From Candidatus Equinaster intestinalis (GTDB lineage: Bacteria; Bacillota_A; Clostridia; Oscillospirales; Acutalibacteraceae), in NCBI GenBank assembly GCA_018065375.1, contig JAGHTJ010000102.1, forward strand, positions 1 to 10,845: a stretch of DNA of 10,845 nucleotides, written 5' to 3'. The notes beneath the pieces were generated by a model, which was not told the DNA's origin, made no database searches, and worked only from the letters and a program-made list of their open reading frames with translations. Numbering within the stretch: the stretch's first letter is position 1; each line of letters begins with the position of its first letter. Shown piece by piece: positions 6,715-10,845 of the stretch. A program made the translations under genes and the position numbers.

Positions 6715-7887
6715 TCAGTCCGCGGCCTCTACCGTAACGGTAAGTACTTCGGAATACTTGGATATGGTTCCGTTAAGGGTAGCCTTAACAATAAAGTGAT
6801 ATGTGCCGGATTCAACATCTTCAGGCAGAGTGTATCTGTTTGAGGCGGCTCCGGTAATCTTCTGGGGATTGCTGCCGTTGCTGTCGGAAGCGGTGTACCA
6901 CTGGTAGGTCATACCTGCTGCGGTACTGCAAAGTGCCGAAAGATAATCGCCCGCAGTGAGTGTTCCGTCATCAGAGGGAACGATTTCTACGGTATAAGCG
7001 GGCGAAATCCATGCCCAGATGCTTGAAAGCTCGCTTTTCTTTACGAACAAATCGTAGTAAATTCTGTAATCGAATTTATAAGCATCGGCATCAACATTCT
7101 GGTCGGGGGTGAAGATACGCATTTTCTCGGTTTTGCAAACGAGATGAGCACCCTTTTTGGGACATACAAGCATATATACCTGCTTGGCATCGGATGCAGG
7201 TGTAAATCCGCCGTCAGAATCAAAATCGAATTCGGTTTTCATTCTGTCGTGCATTACCGGAATAATCGGTACACCGTTGAGCATTTTAACCTGCATATTT
7301 AATTCGCCCTGCTTAAAATCACCGAGCACGAACTGCTGGGTAATACCGTAAGCGGTTTGAAGCTTATAATAGGTTTGGCTGTCTACGAAGGCAACGATTT
7401 CCTCATCGTAGCCAACCTGCTCCTGAACGTTTTTGATAAGGTCGTTGAGGGCGGTAAGGGGGTCATCATAGGAGCCCGAATATACCTGACCCTTTTCCTC
7501 TGCTACCGAGGCAAGCTTTGAAAGAACATAGGCATCACATTCGGGAACAACCTGGGTTCTTACATATTCGCCGAGAATTTTACCGGCAAGATTTGCAATA
7601 CCGATTTCGTCCATATCCTCGCGGTCAATCTGCAGGGAGCGTGCGCGGTCCATCTGCATAGTGTAGGACTGATTCGAAACGGTGATTGCACCGCGTGAAA
7701 AACCGTTATCGCGGTCGTAATCGGCAAGTCCCGCAAAATCAATATCGGGAACAATAACGGTTTTTGCACCTACAAATTTCTTTGCCATATCAGTATCGGC
7801 GAAGAAACCTGTTACACTCTTCTGCACGAAAAGCTTATCGAGTGCATCTGAATACTTTGTTACGTTTTCAAGTGAATTGATTGACAT
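6715..7887 (-). CDS. Major capsid protein (HK97 fold) with C-terminal Ig-like domain
   Basis: A 390-residue capsid subunit. Residues 1-295 resemble non-cleaved HK97-fold capsid proteins: an N-terminal arm, a GFSRGAITVSNQSYTMQMDRARSLQIDREDMDE P-domain/E-loop region (62-94), A-domain elements such as EEIVAFVDSQTYYKL (162-176) and NGVPIIPV (204-211), and a closing YDLFVKKSELSSIWAW. Residues about 298-387 form a separate Ig-like domain, with strand patterns TAGDYLSALCS, TYQWYTAS, a Cys320-Trp330 core and a late SGTYHFIVKATLNG strand. There the second Ig cysteine is replaced by Phe, so no core disulfide is expected. No protease gene is nearby, consistent with assembly on a scaffold without cleavage. 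AGGAG precedes the ATG. The gene ends TGA immediately followed by an in-frame TAA. Confidence 0.85.
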   Translation of the reverse strand: MSINSLENVTKYSDALDKLFVQKSVTGFFADTDMAKKFVGAKTVIVPDIDFAGLADYDRDNGFSRGAITVSNQSYTMQMDRARSLQIDREDMDEIGIANLAGKILGEYVRTQVVPECDAYVLSKLASVAEEKGQVYSGSYDDPLTALNDLIKNVQEQVGYDEEIVAFVDSQTYYKLQTAYGITQQFVLGDFKQGELNMQVKMLNGVPIIPVMHDRMKTEFDFDSDGGFTPASDAKQVYMLVCPKKGAHLVCKTEKMRIFTPDQNVDADAYKFDYRIYYDLFVKKSELSSIWAWISPAYTVEIVPSDDGTLTAGDYLSALCSTAAGMTYQWYTASDSNGSNPQKITGAASNRYTLPEDVESGTYHFIVKATLNGTISKYSEVLTVTVEAAD

Positions 7888-7905
7888 TTCTTTTTTCTCC
7901 TTTTT

Positions 7906-8562
7906 TTAATTCCAAATTCCTTTGATAAACTGAATGCCTGCGGCATCCGAAGCGGGTGTTCCCGCATTTATCGGCCCGGTGGTCGAAAGTTTGGCGGTTT
8001 CGCGGCTTGATAAAGCTTCTTTAACCTTGCGGCTTTCATTAAACTGATACCTTAAGTATTCATCAAACAAATTGCCGCCCTTTTCTTTTGCCGCAACTAT
8101 TACCGGCTCGGGAATATCCTCGATGCTTTTTACGGTATCAACGTTTTTAATAAGCTCGTCAAGACCGATAAGTTCATCTGATTCTTTTCCCTCCAGGCTC
8201 AAAATTTGAGCGACTAAACTTTCATCTCCCGAACATTTACAGAGCAATTCGTTTTTGTGGGCTGTACTTGCCTGGTTTTCGAGAAATGACAGATAATCGT
8301 TTATATTTCTGCCCGATGCCGCCGCCATTTTGCGAAGCCGCTCAAGAGACTCACTTACCTTTTCGTATTTGAGCCCCTTTTGGGCAAGGCTCTGCGCCTG
8401 ACTTATCGGTATCTCCAACATTTCCTTATTGAATTTTACCGAGATAGTCGGCTCCGAATTTTCATTCGGCAGATTTTCGGGTGTGGTGGCCTTTTGCTCT
8501 GCCGCTCCCGAATTTTCGCTTGTATCGGGTTGCACAAGCTTCTTTTCTTCAGCGTTTTCCAT
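7906..8562 (-). CDS. Capsid scaffolding protein
   Basis: A 218-residue, highly charged, helical protein directly before the capsid gene, where internal scaffolds lie. Residues 1-38 are acidic and low-complexity (Glu, Asn, Pro, Ala). VKFNKEMLEIPISQAQSLAQKGLKYEKV (42-69; key elements VKFN, the QAQSLAQKG helix and the tyrosine) is the motif I associate with phage scaffold proteins of Firmicutes. Coiled-coil-prone helices run to about 190, and the C-terminus (TTGPINAG...IQFIKGIWN) could be the capsid-binding tail. A near-perfect AAGGAGG sits 6-7 bases before the ATG. Scaffold guides procapsid assembly around the portal and is normally lost before or during DNA filling. Confidence 0.75.
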   Translation of the reverse strand: MENAEEKKLVQPDTSENSGAAEQKATTPENLPNENSEPTISVKFNKEMLEIPISQAQSLAQKGLKYEKVSESLERLRKMAAASGRNINDYLSFLENQASTAHKNELLCKCSGDESLVAQILSLEGKESDELIGLDELIKNVDTVKSIEDIPEPVIVAAKEKGGNLFDEYLRYQFNESRKVKEALSSRETAKLSTTGPINAGTPASDAAGIQFIKGIWN

Positions 8563-8585
8563 AAAAATCCTCCTTATATTAAGGC

Positions 8586-8768
8586 TTAAGCCTTTTCGCT
8601 TCCGTCATATTCAAAAAAATCACCGTAGGCTCTGTCTATACGACATTTTTTGCCCTCGCAATTTTTCGAATTCTTTTTTGTTTTGGTTTTTGCGGTGCTG
8701 CATCTAAAGAGCAATGCTCCGAGCAAAAAGCCCGCAAAACCGGTAATGAAAATTACATAATAAATCAT
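8586..8768 (-). CDS. Small single-pass membrane protein between terminase and scaffold
   Basis: A 60-residue product not matched to a named family. The N-terminus (about residues 2-20, IYYVIFITGFAGFLLGALL) is a membrane helix. It is followed by a Lys/Thr/Asn-rich basic stretch with two cysteines spaced C-x4-C (CEGKKC) and an acidic, aromatic tail (DFFEYDGSEK). It is supported as real by GGAGG placed 10 bases before its ATG inside the last codons of the terminase gene, by tight packing on both sides (3 and 23 bases), and by a start that is the first in frame. Positive charges after the helix suggest an N-out, C-in topology. The role is unknown; superinfection exclusion or inner-membrane assembly help are possible but unsupported. 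Confidence 0.6.
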   Translation of the reverse strand: MIYYVIFITGFAGFLLGALLFRCSTAKTKTKKNSKNCEGKKCRIDRAYGDFFEYDGSEKA

Positions 8769-8771
8769 TTT

Positions 8772-9938
8772 TTACCATCCTCCGTTTACATCTTTTGGGG
8801 TAACTCCGGCGGAAAAACCGCCCGAAAAGCTCTTATTCTCCCTTTGTGCGCCGAACTGCTTTACATCGTAAAAGGCATAGCGCATAGCGTCCATCAAGTG
8901 ATTGTTTTCGTCCTTTGGGGTGTTTCGGACGTTTGCACCCTTATCCCATACATAGGAATTGAGCTCCGCCCAGGTTTCTTTGCATTTTTCATCTACAATA
9001 ATCCTGTATTCGCTTATCGCCATAATGCCGTTTATTATGCTGTCCTTACCCTTTACCGAGGGCATTATCCGAATAATTCCCATTCGCCGCAGGTCCTCAT
9101 TGCTTTTGGGCTCGGCGGAATCGGCGCGGATTTTTTCCTTGGCATAGCCCATCTTCTTTATGCGCTCGGCAATATCGCAGTTGAGCATCCGTCTCTCACA
9201 AAACTCATCGAAAACATAGATGATTTTATCGGTGGGATTTGCCCAAAAGGCGATAAAGGCGGTGGGGTCACTCGAATAGCCGTAATCAAGCCCGAAAAAG
9301 CTTCGCCATTTACGGGAGTCCTCCTTACCGATTTCAATACTCCCCTTTTCGAAATTCTCATAAACGAGCCCCTCTGCAACGCCCCATTCTCCGAGCCCCG
9401 CAACACGGTATCGAGATGGGTTTTTAAGCTTCATTTCCTCGAAAACCGCTCTATCGGTATCGTCTAAAAACTCATTGCAGGTGTAATTTCTCGTAAATGT
9501 TTTAGCCCCTTTCGGGGTGTTATCGAAAAAGCGGGATTTAAGCCAATGCTTTTCGCTCCAGGGGTTAAAGGTAAGGGTTGTCTGCTTGAAAAGCGGGCCG
9601 GGCAGTTTGCCTCGCGGCACCGATAAATCGAGCTTCTCAAAATCCTCCTCGCGGGCTATTTCATACGCCTCCTCTACCCACACAAAACAGAGATAACCCT
9701 TTGAAACGGTGGTTGAAGCAAGCTTTAAAACATCATCAAAGCCGCGAAAAAGTATCTTCTGCCCCGTGGGAATATAGGTCATCTCCATCGGGCTTACGGT
9801 GTTCTGCCAGAGGTGCGAAACCCCCATTTTTTCCTGCGCCCAGATAAGCTGTGCGAAGGTGGAATCCCGATGGGTGTTCATAACCGCGCGAACTACAAGC
9901 AGATTGCTCTGCTCATATTTCATCAGCCGATAAATCAT
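8772..9938 (-). CDS. terL: Terminase large subunit (PBSX-type, phage_term_2 class), open portion downstream of an in-frame stop
   Basis: Packaging motor ATPase and nuclease that would pump DNA through the portal and cut it. The open portion (388 residues from ATG 9938) contains Walker B CFVWVEE (84-90), the coupling motif TLTFNP (121-126) and a complete nuclease domain. Acidic residues there fit D218 (FGLDYG), D273 (RADSAEP) and D350 (NNHLMDAMRYAF). The real gene does not begin here: in the same frame upstream lies the Walker A box GGKGSKKS (9980-9957), preceded by RYRVLK, but a TGA at 10013-10011 cuts it off and no ATG, GTG or TTG lies between them. Any product started at 9938 lacks the P-loop and should not hydrolyse ATP. 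All other family motifs look intact, implying a recent lesion. See the adjacent N-terminal fragment. Confidence 0.88.
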   Translation of the reverse strand: MIYRLMKYEQSNLLVVRAVMNTHRDSTFAQLIWAQEKMGVSHLWQNTVSPMEMTYIPTGQKILFRGFDDVLKLASTTVSKGYLCFVWVEEAYEIAREEDFEKLDLSVPRGKLPGPLFKQTTLTFNPWSEKHWLKSRFFDNTPKGAKTFTRNYTCNEFLDDTDRAVFEEMKLKNPSRYRVAGLGEWGVAEGLVYENFEKGSIEIGKEDSRKWRSFFGLDYGYSSDPTAFIAFWANPTDKIIYVFDEFCERRMLNCDIAERIKKMGYAKEKIRADSAEPKSNEDLRRMGIIRIMPSVKGKDSIINGIMAISEYRIIVDEKCKETWAELNSYVWDKGANVRNTPKDENNHLMDAMRYAFYDVKQFGAQRENKSFSGGFSAGVTPKDVNGGW

Positions 9939-10070
9939 ATTCAGCGCCGTGGTGGCGGATTTTTTCGAGCCCTTGCCGCCCTTTAAAACTCGGTATCTGC
10001 TCTTGCATTTTCAGTAATCATCATAAGATGAACCTATAAGCTCGGAAATCTTATACTGTGTCGTCAACAA
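9939..10070 (-). pseudogene. terL: N-terminal part of the large terminase, split off by an in-frame TGA
   Basis: This stretch is in the same frame as the large terminase. Read from a TTG at 10070 it gives MLTTQYKISELIGSSYDDY, then TGA (10013-10011), then KCKSRYRVLKGGKGSKKS and on into the open portion. The region before the stop matches the family opening (SxLIG..Y.xFW..K.RYRV.KG.RGSKKS, from memory), and the stop falls where a tryptophan is usual, so TGG to TGA is the simplest change. The TTG is preceded by GCAGGGTGGTG at a usable distance and lies within the last 20 bases of the small terminase, as expected for coupled packaging genes. An in-frame TGA at 10073-10071 bounds the frame on the upstream side. 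Restored length would be about 432 residues, normal for the class. Sequencing error remains possible. Confidence 0.7.
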
Positions 10071-10311
10071 TCATCACCACCCTGCACTTATCGTCAGACA
10101 CCGCGGAGGCGGAAATGATACTGCGAATTTCTTTTATCGCGCTCAAATCACCCGTTGCCGCCTTTTTATAAAGTGCCGCCGCCAGAACGGTCTGCTTGGT
10201 TGCGCCCTTCGTTTTTAAACCCAATTCGTTCAAAATTTCATTTTCGGCTTGACTCGGCTTTTCTCCGAGCAGCTTCTCCATAATGCTCTTCAGTTCCTTT
10301 TTCTTTCGCAT
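10051..10311 (-). CDS. terS: Probable terminase small subunit
   Basis: An 86-residue, helical, Lys-rich protein immediately before the large terminase, the standard position of the DNA-recognition subunit. RKKKELKSIMEKLLGEKP near the start and TKQTVLAAALYKKAATGDLSAIKEIRSII (37-65; key element the AL.KKA..GDLSAIK core) match the C-terminal oligomerisation half of small terminases from clostridial phages as I know them. There is no recognisable N-terminal helix-turn-helix, and 86 residues is short for the class (usually 110-170). Upstream, the same frame continues open to a TGA at 10329-10327, five codons before the ATG. Either the protein is naturally short or an N-terminal domain has been lost. 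GCGGAGG sits 7-8 bases before the ATG. Assignment rests on position plus motif. Confidence 0.65.
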   Translation of the reverse strand: MRKKKELKSIMEKLLGEKPSQAENEILNELGLKTKGATKQTVLAAALYKKAATGDLSAIKEIRSIISASAVSDDKCRVVMIVDDTV

Positions 10312-10377
10312 CGTTCTGCCTCCGCTTCAGGTTTTGCGGCTGTGGGAAGCCCGGCTCCCCTCATTTGCCACGCCGAT

Positions 10378-10406
10378 ATTATAGCAACGCAAAAATGGAC
10401 ATTCAC
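10378..10406 (-). promoter_or_regulatory. Putative late-operon promoter with extended -10
   Basis: Read leftward, TGC (10386-10384) directly precedes a perfect TATAAT (10383-10378). At 17-bp spacing the -35 position reads GTGAAT (10406-10401), a weak match to TTGACA, so activity would lean on the extended -10. Transcription would start near 10371, giving a leader of about 60 bases before the small terminase ATG. That leader holds a short GC-rich hairpin (around 10333-10350: GGGA.GC pairing with GC.TCCC) without a T-run. It is the only promoter-like element seen upstream of the cluster. Confidence 0.5.
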
Positions 10407-10455
10407 CGACATCTTGTGTTTTCGCCCCGTTTTTCACAAAAAATCCCTAAAAAAA

Positions 10456-10486
10456 TAAAAAGCCGCTTAAAAAAACGTGCTTTTTA
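10456..10486. terminator. Terminator-like bulged hairpin flanked by A- and T-runs
   Basis: TAAAAAGC (10456-10463) pairs with GCTTTTTA (10479-10486), and CG (10464-10465) pairs with CG (10476-10477) after a bulged T at 10478. The loop has 10 bases. Read leftward the stem runs into TTTTTATTTTT; read rightward the T-run is part of the stem. It may insulate the phage promoter from antisense transcription or be the old end of a plus-strand unit. The stem is A-T rich, so stability is modest. Confidence 0.35.
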
Positions 10487-10505
10487 TCGCAAAATATGGT
10501 ATAAT
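10477..10505 (+). promoter_or_regulatory. Putative maf promoter with extended -10
   Basis: TGG (10497-10499) followed by a perfect TATAAT (10500-10505) gives an extended -10 element. At 17-bp spacing the -35 position (10477-10482, GTGCTT) is a poor match. A start near 10512 would leave a leader of about 23 bases containing GGAG (10522-10525), 9 bases before the maf ATG at 10535. The element points away from the phage promoter, so the two units diverge. Confidence 0.6.
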
Positions 10506-10534
10506 TTTTAAAAATAACCTCGGAGAAAATAAAA

Positions 10535-10845
10535 ATGAAATATATTTTAGCCTCGGCTTCCCCTCGCAGAAAAGAGCTCTTAAAATACATAATTGAAGAT
10601 TTTGATTGTGTCCCCGCCGATATTTCGGAGGTTTTCCCCGAAAGCATCAGCGTTTTCGATGCACCCGAGTATCTCGCCCTTAAAAAGGCGGAGCATCTGA
10701 TAAAAGCGTACCCCGATACCGTAATAATCGGCTCGGATACCGCCGTAATCGTAGACGGCGAAATGCTCGGCAAACCGAAAAACAAAGCCGATGCAGGGCA
10801 AATGCTCGAAAAATTATCCGGAAAAGTACATTCGGTAGTTACCGG
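10535..10845 (+). CDS. maf: Maf-family nucleoside triphosphate pyrophosphatase (partial, 3' end cut by window)
   Basis: Host housekeeping gene. Maf proteins hydrolyse non-canonical or surplus nucleoside triphosphates to monophosphate and pyrophosphate; the bacterial YhdE-like group acts on dTTP/UTP. The first 103 residues carry the family signatures in order: ILASASPRRKELL at the N-terminus (the SxSPRR substrate loop), IIGSDTAV with the catalytic-base aspartate in the usual G[AS]DT context, MLGKPKNK, and MLEKLSGKVHSVVTG running into the window end. Full members have about 190-200 residues, so roughly half is present. An ATG at 10535 with GGAG 9 bases upstream and the promoter above support this start. 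It marks the right chromosomal boundary of the phage-like block. Codon use resembles the phage genes. Confidence 0.95.
   Translation, partial: MKYILASASPRRKELLKYIIEDFDCVPADISEVFPESISVFDAPEYLALKKAEHLIKAYPDTVIIGSDTAVIVDGEMLGKPKNKADAGQMLEKLSGKVHSVVT

Larger units (their letters stand above)
290..10406 (-). mobile_element. Compact podovirus-type prophage-like element (packaging, head, short tail and lysis genes only)
   Basis: Twelve genes on one strand run from small terminase to endolysin between a promoter (about 10378-10406) and a terminator (290-319). Portal, adaptor and propeller-like tail proteins are of P22/T7 type, and there is no tape-measure or tail-tube gene. Integrase, repressor, replication, antirepressor, tailspike and ejection genes are absent from the window. 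On the right only 223 bases separate the small terminase from maf, so an early region cannot lie there. I found no direct repeats by eye that would serve as attachment sites. Left-hand genes beyond base 1 cannot be excluded. Interpretations are a deletion-reduced prophage, a phage satellite, or a domesticated particle locus. The interrupted large terminase favours decay. Confidence 0.75.

Noticed and set aside
8844..9467. 207-codon plus-strand open frame
   Set aside because: It is the antisense of the large terminase, has no ribosome site or recognisable motif, and its openness follows from the GC-skewed codons of the real gene.
8772..10070. Element-wide reassignment of TGA to Trp
   Set aside because: Ten of twelve phage stops are TAA and one TGA (capsid) is followed directly by TAA, which hinted at recoding. 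But the many other Trp codons are TGG, and the adaptor TGA forms an ATGA overlap with the tail gene start. Reading through it would add about 42 residues translated from the tail gene in another frame, with no family support.
10290..10412. 40-codon minus-strand frame (MSVNVHF...) overlapping the small terminase start
   Set aside because: It lacks a good ribosome site, contains the predicted promoter -10 within it, and overlaps a better-supported gene.
290..10534. Attachment-site direct repeats at the element ends
   Set aside because: Comparing the left end (290-330) with the intergenic right end (10312-10534) by eye gave only short A/T-run matches. A dot-plot with flanking sequence is needed.
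1..10845. CRISPR array, tRNA or rRNA genes, riboswitch
   Set aside because: No regularly spaced repeats, cloverleaf-like segments or conserved RNA motifs were seen; nearly all bases are occupied by protein genes.

Overview
The window is a compact, single-strand block of tailed-phage morphogenesis and lysis genes (minus strand, about 10.3 kb down to 0.3 kb). On the right it abuts the start of a chromosomal maf gene (plus strand, cut by the window end). On the left it abuts a truncated REP-associated (Y1/HUH) transposase remnant (plus strand). Moderate GC, AGGAGG-type ribosome sites, an SPP1-type holin with a clostridial-style SPOR-tailed amidase, and protein similarity remembered from gut Clostridia suggest a chromosome of an Oscillospirales-like Firmicute. 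By eye, maf and the phage genes share codon habits, so the block looks resident rather than freshly acquired.

Layout in the order of phage transcription (right to left): extended -10 promoter (10378-10386), small terminase (10311-10051), large terminase (10070-8772, interrupted by an in-frame TGA just before its Walker A box), small membrane protein (8768-8586), scaffold (8562-7906), major capsid protein with a C-terminal Ig-like domain (7887-6715), P22/T7-type portal (6699-5095), head-tail adaptor (5093-4743), beta-propeller-like tail protein (4746-2722), GHL10/DUF187 lipoprotein glycosidase (2709-1543), small TM/coiled-coil protein (1532-1251), holin (1309-1055), Amidase_3-SPOR endolysin (1062-328), and a strong intrinsic terminator (319-290). 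Genes are separated by a few bases or overlap, so they read as one late operon. No tape measure, tail tube or sheath is present, so the particle type is podovirus-like (short tail).

Three things stand out. First, no integrase, repressor, replication gene, tailspike or ejection protein is seen. The place where early genes normally lie (upstream of the small terminase) holds only about 220 bases and then maf. This is either a reduced prophage or a domesticated particle locus. Second, the packaging ATPase appears to have been broken by one base change (a probable Trp codon TGG to TGA) while the rest of the cluster is intact, which suggests recent inactivation. Third, the envelope-attack end pairs an amidase carrying a SPOR-like tail with a GHL10 lipoprotein of the same superfamily as E. 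coli DigH. Amidases make peptide-free ('denuded') glycan, SPOR domains bind it and DigH cuts it, so the two genes could form a sequential wall-degrading pair not usually described for phage lysis cassettes.
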